Part shown: positions 27,207 to 37,107 of the stretch, piece after piece
How the letters are laid out: the number at the start of each line of letters is the position of its first letter
Position numbering within the stretch: the stretch's first letter is position 1
Source: Minwuia sp048007105
Lineage (GTDB): Bacteria; Pseudomonadota; Alphaproteobacteria; Minwuiales; Minwuiaceae
Direction of reading: 5' to 3'
Length of the DNA stretch: 64,000 nt
Assembly (NCBI RefSeq): GCF_048007105.1
Contig: NZ_CP180352.1
Span: 4,216,001 to 4,280,000 of the forward strand
Notes under the pieces: generated by a model
Told to the model about the DNA's origin: nothing
Databases searched by the model: none
The model's input: the letters and a program-made list of their open reading frames with translations, nothing else
Program-made: the position numbers and the translations under genes

Positions 27207-28268
27207 ATGCCAGCCGCCACCGAAGACCTGAAGGGCCGACCGATCCGTTTTGCCGTGATCGGTTGCGGCCGCATCGCAGGCAAGCATTTCGAGGCCATCG
27301 CCGCGCATGCCGGCAACGCCGAACTGGTCGGCGTCTGTGACGTGGACGGCGCCTCACGCAAGGCCGCCTCTGACAAGACCGGCGCGCCGGCCTTCGAAAC
27401 GATGGACAAGCTCATCTCCGAAGCCTCGCCGGACATCGTCGTGCTGGCAACGCCGAGCGGGCTGCATCCGCAGCAGACCATCCGCGCGGCGCAGGCCGGA
27501 TGCCACGTGATGACCGAGAAGCCGATGGCGACGCGGTGGGCCGACGGCCGGCGCATGGTCGATGCCTGCGACGAAGCCGGGGTACGGCTTTTCGTGGTCA
27601 AGCAAAACCGCCGCAACGCGACGCTGCAACTGTTGAAGCGCGCGGTCGCCGGTGGCCGGTTCGGCCGCATCTACTCGGTCGCCATCAACGTCTTCTGGAC
27701 CCGGCCGCAGGACTACTACGATTCGGCGGACTGGCGCGGCACCTGGGAGTTCGACGGCGGCGCGCTGATGAATCAGGCCAGTCACTACATCGACCTCCTC
27801 GACTGGCTGATCGGCCCCATCGAGAGTATCCAGGCCCAGACCGCGACGCTGGCGCGGAACATCCAGGTCGAGGATACCGGCGCGATGCTGGTGCGCTGGC
27901 GTTCCGGCGCCATCGGCACGGTCAATGTCTCGATGCTCACCTATCCGGAGAACCTCGAAGGCTCCATCACCATCCTGGGCGAGAAAGGCACGGTCAGGGT
28001 CGGGGGTGTGGCGGTGAACGAGATCCAGCACTGGAAGTTCGCGGAAGAGGATCCGATGGACCGGGAAGTCGAGGAGGCCAGCTATGCCACGACCTCGGTC
28101 TACGGTTTCGGCCATCCGCTCTACTACGAGAACGTCATCCAGGTGCTGCGCGGCGAAGCGGTGGCCGACACGGACGGCCGCGAGGGCCTGAAGTCGCTGG
28201 AAGTGCTGATCGCAACCTATCTCTCCGCGCGCGACGGACAGCGCATCAGCCTGCCGCTGGAGTACTGA
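27207..28268 (+). CDS. UDP-GlcNAcA 3-dehydrogenase (WbpB/WlbA-like Gfo/Idh/MocA oxidoreductase)
   Basis: A 353-residue NAD-dependent oxidoreductase. The N-terminal Rossmann fold starts FAVIGCGRIAGKHF; EKPMATRW carries the conserved lysine, and the C-terminal domain has RGTWEFDGGALMNQASHYID, the catalytic histidine region characteristic of WlbA/WbpB. KQNRRNATLQLLK is also specific to that branch. WbpB oxidises C3 of UDP-2-acetamido-2-deoxyglucuronate, producing the 3-keto sugar that WbpE aminates. The next two genes are the WbpD and WbpE homologues, giving a complete B-D-E cassette. Confidence 0.9.
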   Translation: MPAATEDLKGRPIRFAVIGCGRIAGKHFEAIAAHAGNAELVGVCDVDGASRKAASDKTGAPAFETMDKLISEASPDIVVLATPSGLHPQQTIRAAQAGCHVMTEKPMATRWADGRRMVDACDEAGVRLFVVKQNRRNATLQLLKRAVAGGRFGRIYSVAINVFWTRPQDYYDSADWRGTWEFDGGALMNQASHYIDLLDWLIGPIESIQAQTATLARNIQVEDTGAMLVRWRSGAIGTVNVSMLTYPENLEGSITILGEKGTVRVGGVAVNEIQHWKFAEEDPMDREVEEASYATTSVYGFGHPLYYENVIQVLRGEAVADTDGREGLKSLEVLIATYLSARDGQRISLPLEY

Positions 28269-28279
28269 CCTTGGGCGTG

Positions 28280-28861
28280 ATGATCCACGACAGCGCCATC
28301 GTCGATGAAGGCGCCGAAATCGGCGAGGGCAGCCGCGTCTGGCACTTCGTCCATGTCTGCGGCGGCGCCAGGATCGGCCAGGGCGTGTCGCTGGGCCAGA
28401 ACGTCTTCGTCGGCAACGACGTCCGCATCGGCAACAACGTGAAGATCCAGAACAACGTCTCGGTCTATGACGGCGTGACGCTGGAAGACGACGTCTTCTG
28501 CGGTCCCAGCATGGTCTTCACCAATGTCTACAACCCGCGTTCGGCCATAGCCCGCAAGGACGAGTACCGCCCGACGCTGGTGAAGCGGGGCGCGACCATC
28601 GGCGCCAACGCCACCGTGGTCTGCGGCTCGACCATCGGCGCCCATGCCTTCGTCGCCGCCGGCGCTGTCGTGCGCTCGGACGTGCCGGACTTCGCCCTGA
28701 TCACCGGCGTGCCGGGGCAGCACAAGGGCTGGATGAGTCTCTATGGCGAGCGCATCCCGCTGCCCGTGGACGGCAAGGGCGAATGGAGCTGCCCGCATCT
28801 CGGCGACCGCTACACGCTGAGGAACGGCGTGCTGAAGGTCGCGAAACGGAAACCCAACTGA
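28280..28861 (+). CDS. UDP-2-acetamido-3-amino-glucuronate N-acetyltransferase (WbpD/WlbB-like)
   Basis: A 193-residue left-handed beta-helix acetyltransferase that acetylates the 3-amino group of the UDP-diamino-glucuronate. Hexapeptide repeats fill residues 5-140 (EIGEGSRVWHFVHVCGGARI, NVFVGNDVRIGNNVKIQNNV), and the insert CGPSMVFTNVYNPRSAIARK is the acetyl-CoA/substrate loop of WlbB. I start at ATG 28280; a TTG at 28271 is an in-frame alternative. The stop overlaps the ATG of the WbpE-like gene (TGATG). Confidence 0.92.
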   Translation: MIHDSAIVDEGAEIGEGSRVWHFVHVCGGARIGQGVSLGQNVFVGNDVRIGNNVKIQNNVSVYDGVTLEDDVFCGPSMVFTNVYNPRSAIARKDEYRPTLVKRGATIGANATVVCGSTIGAHAFVAAGAVVRSDVPDFALITGVPGQHKGWMSLYGERIPLPVDGKGEWSCPHLGDRYTLRNGVLKVAKRKPN

Positions 28862-29943
28862 TGCAGTTCGTCGATCTGAAGGCCCAGTACACCCGCCTGC
28901 AGCCGGACATGGACGCGCGGATCCGCAAGGTGCTGGACCACGGCAAGTTCATCAACGGCCCGGAGGTCAAGGAACTGGAGCAGGCGCTGGCGGACTTTGT
29001 CGGCGTGAAGCACTGCATTGCCTGCGCCAACGGCACGGACGCGCTTCAGATCGCGCAGATGGCGGTGGGTGTCGGCCATGGCGACGAGGTGATCGTCCCG
29101 GGTTTTACCTATATCGCCACCGCCGAATCCGCGGCAGTGCTGGGCGCCAGGCCCGTCTATGTCGACGTCGATCCGGTCACCTACAATCTCGACGCCTCGA
29201 AGCTGGAAGCGGCGATCACGGCCAGGACGAAGGCGATCATGCCGGTCTCGCTCTATGGTCAGTGCGCCGACTACCCGGCCATCAACGCCATCGCGGAGAA
29301 ACACGGCCTGCCGGTGATCGAGGATGCGGCCCAGAGCTTCGGCGCGACCCAGAACAACCGCCGTTCCGGCGCGCTGACAACCATCGCGACCACCAGCTTC
29401 TTTCCCTCGAAGCCGCTCGGCTGTTATGGCGACGGGGGGGCGATGTTTACAGACGACGACGAACTGGCGATGGTCATGCGCCAGATCGCCAGCCACGGTC
29501 AGGACCGGCGCTATCACCATATCCGCGTCGGCGTGAACAGCCGCCTCGACACGCTGCAGGCAGCCATCCTGCTGTCGAAGCTGTCGGTCTTCGATCAGGA
29601 CCTCGCCGGCCGTCAGCGCGCCGCAGCGCTCTACGACCGCCATCTCGGCGACCTCGGGATCGAGACGCCGAAGGTCCTCGACGGCAACACCTCGGCCTGG
29701 GCGCAGTACACCATCCAGGTCGACGACCGGGAGAAGGTGCTGGCGCATCTGGCCGACAAGGGCGTACCGACCGCCGTTCACTACCCCTACCCGCTCAACC
29801 GCCAGCCCGCAGTTGCCGACCCGGATGCCGTGCTGCCTGTCGGCGACGCCGCGGCGGAACGGGTGATGAGCCTGCCGATGCATCCGGACCTGAGCGAGGA
29901 CGACATCGCGCTGGTGGCGAAAGCGGTCGCCGAAGCGCTCTGA
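28861..29943 (+). CDS. UDP-3-keto-GlcNAcA aminotransferase (WbpE/WlbC-like)
   Basis: A 360-residue DegT-family PLP enzyme. It starts MQFVDLKAQYTRLQPDMDAR as WlbC/WbpE do, with PGFTYIATAESAAVLG and DAAQSFGAT as PLP contacts and the internal-aldimine lysine K184 in TSFFPSKPLGCYGDGGA. WbpE transfers an amino group from glutamate to C3 of the keto-sugar made by WbpB; WbpD then acetylates it. The gene is translationally coupled to the WbpD homologue. Confidence 0.92.
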   Translation: MQFVDLKAQYTRLQPDMDARIRKVLDHGKFINGPEVKELEQALADFVGVKHCIACANGTDALQIAQMAVGVGHGDEVIVPGFTYIATAESAAVLGARPVYVDVDPVTYNLDASKLEAAITARTKAIMPVSLYGQCADYPAINAIAEKHGLPVIEDAAQSFGATQNNRRSGALTTIATTSFFPSKPLGCYGDGGAMFTDDDELAMVMRQIASHGQDRRYHHIRVGVNSRLDTLQAAILLSKLSVFDQDLAGRQRAAALYDRHLGDLGIETPKVLDGNTSAWAQYTIQVDDREKVLAHLADKGVPTAVHYPYPLNRQPAVADPDAVLPVGDAAAERVMSLPMHPDLSEDDIALVAKAVAEAL

Positions 29944-29966
29944 CAGCCGGGAAAGGAATCCAGATC

Positions 29967-30980
29967 ATGTCCGAATTTCCCGACTGGCTGAGCGAGGTTC
30001 TGGGCGCCGGGCTGCCTGCGGCAGGCGCGCGCGCCGAGGTCAACGGCCGGAGCGTCGTCGCCGATGGCGGCATTCTGCGCGCCGAGGAATTCGTCTCCGA
30101 CGCCCAGGGCCAGACCCGCGAGACCTTCGGGTTCAAATGGCAGAAGCGCGAAACCTTCGAAGGCAGCGTGGCCGCCAACATGCGCCGCTGGCTGATCGAG
30201 AAATACGGCGACGTGCCGAACGCGCCCTGGTTCGCCGAGCATGGCGAGGCGCCGGTGCTTCTGGACGCGGGCTGCGGCGCCGCCCTCTCCTCGATCGAGC
30301 TCTTCGGGCCGGTGCTGGACCGCATCCGCTTCATCGGCGCCGACGTCTCGCCGGCCGTGGACGTGGCGCGCGACCGCTTCGCCGAACGGGACTACGGCGG
30401 CGGCTTCATCCAGGCGGACCTGCAGCAGCTGCCGCTGCCGCCGGAATCGGTCGACCTGATCTTCTCGGAAGGCGTGCTGCATCACTGCGACGACACACGG
30501 GCCGCGCTGACCGCGGTCACCCGGCATCTGAAGCCGGGCGGGCGGATCCTGTTCTACGTCTACCGCAAGAAGGGGCCGATCCGGGAATTCACCGACGACC
30601 ACATCCGCGACCAGTTGCAGCCCATGAGTCCGGACGCCGCGTGGGACGCGGTGATGCCGCTGTCGAAGCTGGGCAGGATCCTGGGCGAACTGGACATCGA
30701 GATCGACGTCCCCGAGGCCATCGACGTGCTGGAGATACCCGCGGGCAAGATCAATCTGCAGCGGCTGTTCTACTGGCATGTCTTCAAGGCGTTCTACCGC
30801 CCCGACATGACGCTCGATGAGATGAACCACATCAACTATGACTGGTATGCGCCCCGGAACGCCCACCGCCACAGCGAGGCCGAGGTCCGCGACTGGTGCG
30901 CCGGGCTGGGCCTGACCATCGAGCACGAGAAGATCGAGGAAGCCGGGATCACGGTGATTGCCCGAAAAGCGGTTGCCTGA
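29967..30980 (+). CDS. Class I SAM-dependent methyltransferase
   Basis: A 337-residue methyltransferase. SAM motif I is LLDAGCGAALSSIELFG (about 95-111), motif II/III FIGADVSP and FIQADLQQLPLPPESVDLIF, followed by SEGVLHHCDDTRAAL. The N-terminal 90 residues (ending with ETFGFKWQKRETFEGSV) and the C-terminal tail with WYAPRNAHRHSEAEVRDW match methyltransferases found in O-antigen and glycan loci. It probably methylates a sugar or a lipid-linked precursor. It starts 23 bases after the WbpE homologue with GGAAAGGAAT upstream. Confidence 0.85.
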   Translation: MSEFPDWLSEVLGAGLPAAGARAEVNGRSVVADGGILRAEEFVSDAQGQTRETFGFKWQKRETFEGSVAANMRRWLIEKYGDVPNAPWFAEHGEAPVLLDAGCGAALSSIELFGPVLDRIRFIGADVSPAVDVARDRFAERDYGGGFIQADLQQLPLPPESVDLIFSEGVLHHCDDTRAALTAVTRHLKPGGRILFYVYRKKGPIREFTDDHIRDQLQPMSPDAAWDAVMPLSKLGRILGELDIEIDVPEAIDVLEIPAGKINLQRLFYWHVFKAFYRPDMTLDEMNHINYDWYAPRNAHRHSEAEVRDWCAGLGLTIEHEKIEEAGITVIARKAVA

Positions 30981-31183
30981 TCCGGTTCCGGCCCGGCTGC
31001 GCCATTCCGTTGCATGCGCCGGTTTCTGATCGAATTCGCCGCTTAAGGGGCTGACATTTCGGGGATTGCGCGCTATGTCCGCGCCGTCAGCAATTGGCGG
31101 CGAATCGCCCCAATCGACAGCCTGCGGCCCGGGCCGTGGCGATGGATCGACGATCGGCTGCGCGAATTCGAGGAGTTCAGTTG

Positions 31184-32246
31184 ATGCTCACCACCATCAA
31201 GAACGTCGTGAAGACCAATCCCGACCTGTACGCGAAGCTGGTCAAGGTCTATCCGTATTCGACGGTCGTGACCGGCGGTTTCCAGAAGCGCGGCACCCGC
31301 GAACACCTCAAGTCGACCTATTCGATGGCGCGCAAGAGCGCCTTCAACCGCGCCGCCGGTGAACATCACCATCGAGCCGACGAACATGTGCAACCTTGCC
31401 TGCCCGGTCTGCGAGACCGGCGACGGCACGTTGGGGCGCAAGGACGGCCATCTGTCGTTCGACGACTTCAAGACCATGATCGACAAGATCGCCGATCATA
31501 CGAACACGCTGATGTACTACTTCATGGGCGAGCCGTTCCTGAACAAGGAGTCGTACCGCCAGATCCGCTACGCCAAGGACAAGGGCATCCCCTGGGTGAC
31601 CACCTGCAGCAACGGCGACGCGGTAAACCCGAAGAAGCTGATCGAGAGCGGCATCGACGAGATCGCCTTCCAGATCGGCGGCATGAGCAACGAGACGCAT
31701 GCCACCTACCGCATCAACAGCAAGTTCGACCGCGTGCTGAAGAAGATGGAAGAGACCGTCGCCCTGCGCCGGGAAATGAAATCGCCGCTCCGCATCGTCT
31801 GCGGCTTCATCCTGATGAAGCACAACGAGCACGAGGTCGACACCTTCAAGAAGAAGATGGCAGAACTCGGCATCGACGAGGCCCAGATCATCGATCCCTG
31901 CGTCCGCACCATCGAACAGGGCCACAAGTACCTGCCGACAGACCGGAAGCACTGGATCTACGAGGAAGACGCCTTCGAGCGCGGCGAACTGGTGCCGAAA
32001 TATCTGGCGGAGAACAGCTGCCCGTGGATCTACTACTCCATGTCGGTCCATGTGAACGGCGACGTGGTGCCGTGCTGCCGCGACCCGAAGGGCGAGGAGA
32101 TCGTCGGCAACCTGATCGAACAGGATCTCGACGAGATCTGGAACGGCCAGAAGATGCAGGATTTCCGCGCGCGGGTGATGAACGACCAGGGCAATGTCGG
32201 CATCTGCCGGCTGTGCTCCAGCTACCCCGCCAGCCAGCTGAAATAG
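31184..32246 (+). CDS. Radical SAM enzyme with SPASM-like C-terminus, one frameshift
   Basis: About 353 residues after correcting one frame break. The first 57 residues (31184 to about 31355: TIKNVVKTNPDLYAKLVKVY, KRGTREHLKST) read in one frame and the rest in another, joining near 31351-31358 in CGCCGCCGG. The core has the CNLACPVC cluster motif (CX3CX2C) and the SAM-fold segments YFMGEPFLN and IAFQIGGMSNETH. The C-terminus has cysteines in NSCPWIYYSMSVHVNGDVVP-CC and ICRLCSSYP, suggesting auxiliary iron-sulfur clusters. Its place between sugar genes suggests carbohydrate modification; the reaction is unknown. The ATG follows GAGGAG. Confidence 0.85.
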
Positions 32247-32259
32247 GCATCTCCCGAGC

Positions 32260-33450
32260 GTGCGCATCGCCAACTTCATGGATTCGTCGCTGGCGCAGCT
32301 CGACACCAAGGGCAACCTCTCGCACGCGGTCCAGCTCTACAACCCGAACGGCATCGCCGAGAAGGTCGTCCATTTCACACCCGATCCGGCGGACGCGGCC
32401 TATGCAGCGCAGTTCCGCGAGCAGGGCGTCGAAGTCTTCCCCTATTTCGACCGCACGCGCGGAGGCGCGGCGCAACATGCCCTCCGGGCGCCCGGCGCGC
32501 TGCTTCGCGTCATTGCAAAGCTGCGGGCGGAACGCATCGACCTGATCCGCGGGCGATTGCCCTATTTCGGCAGCCTGATCGGCTGCCTCGCGGGCCGCAT
32601 GCTCGGCATCCCGAGCGTTGTCTCGCTGGGCGGCAACAACCGCATCCCGCAGGAGCGCGAGGGCCGCTACTATTTCGGTTCGCGCCGCATTTCCTACGGC
32701 ATGGAAACCGCCGTGCTGAGGATGTGCAGCGCGATCATCGCGCCCAACGCCTACACCGGCGACTATGTCGGCGATTTGATCGGACGCGGAAAGGCCGAAG
32801 GCAAGGTCACGGTGATCCCCTGGATCATCACCGAACCGGCTGACGAAGCCCCGGAAGCCGGCGCAGAACGGATCCGGGAATGCGGGCTGGACCCCGACCG
32901 CCCGATCATCCTGACCGTCGGCCATATCAACCGCTACAAGCACTCCCAGGAGATGTTCGAGGTCGCGCTGAGGGTCCAGGCCAGGCACCCCGGCGCGGCG
33001 CAGTTCGTGTTCTGCGGCGACGGCCCGCTTCGGGCCGAGGGCGAAGCGAAGCTGGCAGACACGGCGGACGTCCACTTCCTCGGCTGGCGGCCGAACGCGA
33101 CCGTGCTGTCGCTGATGCGCAACGCCGACGCAGTTCTGGTGCCCATGAGCGGGTTCGTGTTGCTGGAGGCCGCAGCGCTCGGCGCGCCGGTAATTGCGTC
33201 CACGCTGGAATGGCACAGCGAGATGATCCGCGACGGCGAGAACGGCCTGCTTGTCGAACCCGAGGACATCGACGGCTGGTGCAGCCGCATCGCCGATCTC
33301 CTGGCGGACCCTGAACACGGCCGGGCGCTCGGCGTCCAGCTCCGCCAGACCTTCCGCAGCGCCTATTCGCCTGCTGTCGCGCTCGACGCGGAAGCCGCCC
33401 TCTATCGCCGCATGCTCGGCGAGGCCGAGCCGGCCGCGGCAGGCGCCTGA
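32260..33450 (+). CDS. Glycosyltransferase family 4 protein
   Basis: A 396-residue GT-B fold transferase. The C-terminal donor-binding half is clear: IILTVGHINRYKHSQEMFEV, FVFCGDGPLRAEGEAK, VHFLGWRPNATVLSLMRNAD and the acidic motif VPMSGFVLLEAAALGAPVI, followed by NGLLVEPEDID. The usual E-x7-E motif is degenerate (first Glu replaced near SGFVLLE), so donor use may differ. It should transfer a sugar from a nucleotide donor to the lipid-linked glycan at the cytoplasmic face. It starts with GTG 13 bases after the radical SAM gene. Confidence 0.87.
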   Translation: MRIANFMDSSLAQLDTKGNLSHAVQLYNPNGIAEKVVHFTPDPADAAYAAQFREQGVEVFPYFDRTRGGAAQHALRAPGALLRVIAKLRAERIDLIRGRLPYFGSLIGCLAGRMLGIPSVVSLGGNNRIPQEREGRYYFGSRRISYGMETAVLRMCSAIIAPNAYTGDYVGDLIGRGKAEGKVTVIPWIITEPADEAPEAGAERIRECGLDPDRPIILTVGHINRYKHSQEMFEVALRVQARHPGAAQFVFCGDGPLRAEGEAKLADTADVHFLGWRPNATVLSLMRNADAVLVPMSGFVLLEAAALGAPVIASTLEWHSEMIRDGENGLLVEPEDIDGWCSRIADLLADPEHGRALGVQLRQTFRSAYSPAVALDAEAALYRRMLGEAEPAAAGA

Positions 33451-33452
33451 CC

Positions 33453-34612
33453 ATGAAGGTCCTGACGATCGTCGGCGCGCGGCCGCAGTTCATCAAGACG
33501 TTCAGCGTCTCCCGCGCCCTGTCGGACTGCGGTGCAACCGAGATTTCTCGTTCATACGGGCCAACATTTCGACACCGCCATGTCAGAGATCTTCTTCGAA
33601 CAGCTCGGACTTCTGGAACCGGCCTACAACCTCGGGATCGCCGGCGGCCCGCACGGTCAGATGACGGGGCGGATGCTGGAGCAACTCGAAGCGGTCATGG
33701 AGAGCGAGAAGCCCGGCGCTGTGATCGTCTACGGCGACACCAACTCAACGCTCGCCGGGGGCCTCGCGGCAGCGAAGCTTCATATTCCGGTCGTGCACGT
33801 GGAAGCGGGACTGCGGTCCCACAACCGGCGGATGCCCGAGGAGATCAACCGCGTTCTGGTCGATCACCTGTCGTCGCTGCTCTGCTGCCCGACAGTGTCC
33901 TCTGTTGCCGGACTTGCGGCCGAAGGTATCGGCCGCGCCGTTTCGGACGGCCTGCTCGCGGAAGACCCGGAGTTCTCAAGGCGCCGAAGCCTTCGAAATG
34001 CTGGCGGGCGGGCCCGTCGTCGCCAATACCGGCGATGTCATGCTGGATGCCCTTCAGCACTTCCGGAGCATCGCCCGGGACCGGTCGTCCCTTCTGGAAC
34101 GGCTCGACCTGACACCCGGCGGCTATGCCGCGCTGACCATTCATCGTGCTGAGAACACGGCCGACGCCGCGGCGCTAGAGCGCGTGCTGGCGCCCGTCGC
34201 GGAACTCGCCGAAAGCCTGCCGGTGATCTTCCCCGTGCACCCGCGCACCCGCCAGTTGCTGGAAAGCGGGGGCGCGCGGTTCGCCTCCCTGCCCGGTCTC
34301 AGGCTCTGCGATCCGCTGCCCTATCTCGACTTCATCGAACTGGAAGCCAATGCCAAGGCGATCCTGACCGACTCGGGCGGCGTTCAGAAGGAAGCCTTCT
34401 TCCTGTCCGTTCCCTGCCTGACCTTGCGAAGAGAGACCGAATGGGTTGAGACCGTCGAGGCCGGCTGGAACAAGGTAGTGGGGCAGCAGCCGGTCGACCT
34501 GGCAGCGGAACTCGACGAATTCCTTGACCGCGCGCCCGCGAAATCGGATGCGTTCGGTCGCGGCGACGCCGGACTTCGGATCGCGCGTCTGACCGAAACC
34601 CTTTTCGCCTGA
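33453..34612 (+). CDS. UDP-sugar 2-epimerase (WecB/WbpI-like), interrupted by two frameshifts
   Basis: Three frames together give about 385 residues of a non-hydrolysing UDP-GlcNAc 2-epimerase family protein. Frame 1 (33453 to about 33543) has MKVLTIVGARPQFIK; frame 2 (to about 33985) has VHTGQHFDTAMSE, VYGDTNSTLAGGLAAAKL, VHVEAGLRS and RMPEEINRVLVDHLSS; frame 3 has NTGDVMLDAL, TIHRAENT, PVHPRTR, TDSGGVQKEAFF and RETEWVETVEAGWNKVVG. The first break is an extra T in GAGATTTCTCGTT; removing it restores TEILVHTGQ. Both shifts equal one inserted base. Beside WbpB/D/E homologues the likely role is the WbpI step, UDP-GlcNAc3NAcA to UDP-ManNAc3NAcA, rather than WecB. It may be intact in the organism. 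Confidence 0.85.
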
Positions 34613-34624
34613 CAGGATCGGGCC

Positions 34625-35506
34625 ATGGACTGGCATTCGAAACAGGACATTCTGGTCACCGAGTCGCTCAATGCGCTCGACGAGGTCTTCAGCGATCCGT
34701 CGGCCCTTCGGCGGTTGCGCGGGACCTGCGACGAGTTCATTGCCGAGAAGCACTTCGCCAACATCCTGCTCCGGTTCCGGCGCAGCGACAGCTTCCGCAT
34801 CCTCGACGTGGGCTGCGGCCGCGGCGAACTCATCGGCCGGATCGCCGAGTTCTTCCCGAAGGCGGAATGCCTGGGCATGGACGTCAATGCGCCAAGTATC
34901 GAGCGTGCGCGCGAACTGGAGCGGGAAAACCTGCGCTTTCGCGTCGGCGGGTTCGAGGATGTCGATGCGGAAGCGCGGTACGATGCCGTCATCTGCTCCG
35001 AGGTGATCGAGCATGTGGTCGAGCGGGAAGCGCTGCTCGACCGGCTCTCTGCGGCCCTGAAGCCCGGCGGCGTGCTTTCCATCTCGACCCCGTCGGGCTG
35101 GATGTACCGCCTGCCGAGTCCCTACAACATCTACAAGATCTGCCAGAACCCCGGTCGCTTCCACCGGCTCTACCTGACCCCCGAGAAGCACTGGGAAGAG
35201 GCGCTGGCGATCCATCCCGCCCTGCAGCCTTCGAAACTCCGGCGGATGATCGAGAGCCGCGGCTTCAGGCTCATGACCCGTCAGTCCTCCCTGTGGTGGC
35301 TCCTTGATCAGGGCCTGACCTACCGGACGTTCCGGTTCCTCGAACGCCGCGGCTGGCGAAATGCGGGACTGAGCTTCCAGCACATGCTCAGGACGCTGGA
35401 TTCCCTGATGAATGCGCTGCCCCTGTTCCGCATCTTCGAATCCCGCTTCATCCTGATGCTCGAGAAGACGGGCGGGGAGTCGGCCGAAAGGCGTCCGGGC
35501 GGCTAG
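34625..35506 (+). CDS. Class I SAM-dependent methyltransferase 2
   Basis: A 293-residue methyltransferase. SAM motif I is FRILDVGCGRGELIGRIAEF (about 58-77), with CLGMDVNAPSIERAR, RYDAVICSEVIEHVVERE and LKPGGVLSISTPSGW, as in UbiG/Coq3-like and glycan-modifying enzymes. The C-terminal 110 residues add an aromatic helical tail (MYRLPSPYNIYKI, SSLWWLLDQGL) that may contact the membrane. It starts 12 bases after the epimerase. A sugar O-methyltransferase of the locus is likely. Confidence 0.85.
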   Translation: MDWHSKQDILVTESLNALDEVFSDPSALRRLRGTCDEFIAEKHFANILLRFRRSDSFRILDVGCGRGELIGRIAEFFPKAECLGMDVNAPSIERARELERENLRFRVGGFEDVDAEARYDAVICSEVIEHVVEREALLDRLSAALKPGGVLSISTPSGWMYRLPSPYNIYKICQNPGRFHRLYLTPEKHWEEALAIHPALQPSKLRRMIESRGFRLMTRQSSLWWLLDQGLTYRTFRFLERRGWRNAGLSFQHMLRTLDSLMNALPLFRIFESRFILMLEKTGGESAERRPGG

Positions 35507-35532
35507 GCCGTCCGGGTCCGGCGAATGCGCGC

Positions 35533-37022
35533 ATGAACCGCGACCTGCTGAACACGGTCACGCTGGCGGCGGCGCGCGGCCTCAAGATACCGGTCACCAT
35601 CGTGTCCACCGCGCTTCTCGCCCGGCTGCTGGGTCCGGAAGGCGTCGGCGTGTGGGCAATGGTGATGGCCGCGGGCGCGCTGCTGCATTCCGCCTTCATG
35701 AACTGGACACATGCCATCGCGGTCCGCTTCGGCTGCGAGGAGTGGGAACGCCGGCGCAGCACACGCGCGACAACGGCGATCCGCGTACCCCTGCTGGCCG
35801 GGGGCGCAGCGCTGTCGGCGGCGGTACTACTGTTCGTACCGGCCGCCTGGGTCGAGCGGCTGTTCTCGCTCTCGGGCGACGACCTCTGGATCGTGCTGGC
35901 CTACACGATCTCGGTCTGGATGGTCGCCGAGTCGCGAAGCGTCATGCAGATCACCTCGCGTTTCCGGCAACTGGCCTTCATTCCCATCGCCGTTGAACTC
36001 GCAGGCGCGATCCTGCTCGGGGCCGTGCTCCTGTTCGGCGAAAACCCGGACCGGTATCTGCTGCTGGCCGCACTGGCCGCGGCGATGGCCGTGACGGCCC
36101 TGGTTCCGACTGTCGTGGAATGGTTTCGCACGCTGAACCGGAGCGACAGGCCGGAGCCGCTCACCTTGCGGGACGGCGTGATCTACGCCTGGCCGCTGAT
36201 TCCCAGTTTCATCCTCGGCTACATCTCCTACTGGTTCGACCATCTGCTGCTGCAGGCCTTCTTCAGCAGCCGGGAGGTCGGGATCTTTCAGGTCGGCTAC
36301 CAGTTGATGATCCTGCTCGCGAGCCTCAGCGCACCCATCGCGACAGTGGTCCTGCCCCGGCTGATCACGCGGCAGATGGCGGACCCCGCGGCGGTGGACC
36401 GGTTTGTCCGGGACGTCATTCCCACCGTCATCGTGCTCTGGTTCCCCCTCGTTTCGGCCGCAGTCGCCATCGCGCCGGCCTTCGTGGTTCCTCTCTATGG
36501 CGCTGAATTCGCCGAGGCCGAGCCGGTGCTCGCTGTGCTCTGTGCTGCCGTACCCGGCACGATACTGACCAGCCTCTACGGCACCCTGTTCAGCCTGCAG
36601 GGCCGCTTCGGCTGGGTAACGGTGTATCTGGGGGTCATGGCCGCCGTGAATGTCGGCCTGTCCTTCGCCCTGATCCCGTCCATGGGCATCATGGGCGCCG
36701 CGATCGGCACCTCGGCCGCCTACCTGGTCTCGCAGGCCGTCTATGTCGCCGATCAGCACCGGCATACCGGGACCCGGCCGGCCGGCACACCCTGCTCTAT
36801 TCCGCCATGGCGGTGTTCCCCGTGCTTCAGGCGGTTTTGGTCGAACCGCTCTGGCTGCGCATCCTGCTCGTTGCCGCACTCACCGTGCTTGTGTTCGCGG
36901 CGGCGCGGCAGTTGCGCCTCGTCGACGGGAACGTCCTGGGTCGTCTTTGCACCGGACGCCTCGCCCCGATCGGGCGCCTCCTCGATCCGATGCTGGTTCG
37001 CGGCGAGCCTGCCGCGCGATGA
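35533..37022 (+). CDS. Polysaccharide flippase (MOP/Wzx-like), one frameshift near the C-terminus
   Basis: About 496 residues with 12-14 helices of the oligosaccharide flippase family; it should flip lipid-linked repeat units across the inner membrane. The N-terminus (TLAAARGLKIPVTIVSTALL, ARLLGPEGVGVWAM) and AGYxL-type repeats such as REVGIFQVGYQLMILLASLS are typical. Around 36760-36805 the frame breaks: the remainder (HTLLYSAMAVFPVLQAVLVE, then a helix ending at 37022) lies in another frame, consistent with one missing base. Without the correction, the frame runs falsely into the next gene and gives a spurious 1024-residue fusion. Confidence 0.83.
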
Positions 37023-37107
37023 CCGGGACCAGGCGCCCGCAATTGTCTTCGCCCGTCGGCCCTGTCACATTCCCGCGCGATTCCCGGAATTCAGGTTCAG
37101 TACCCCG

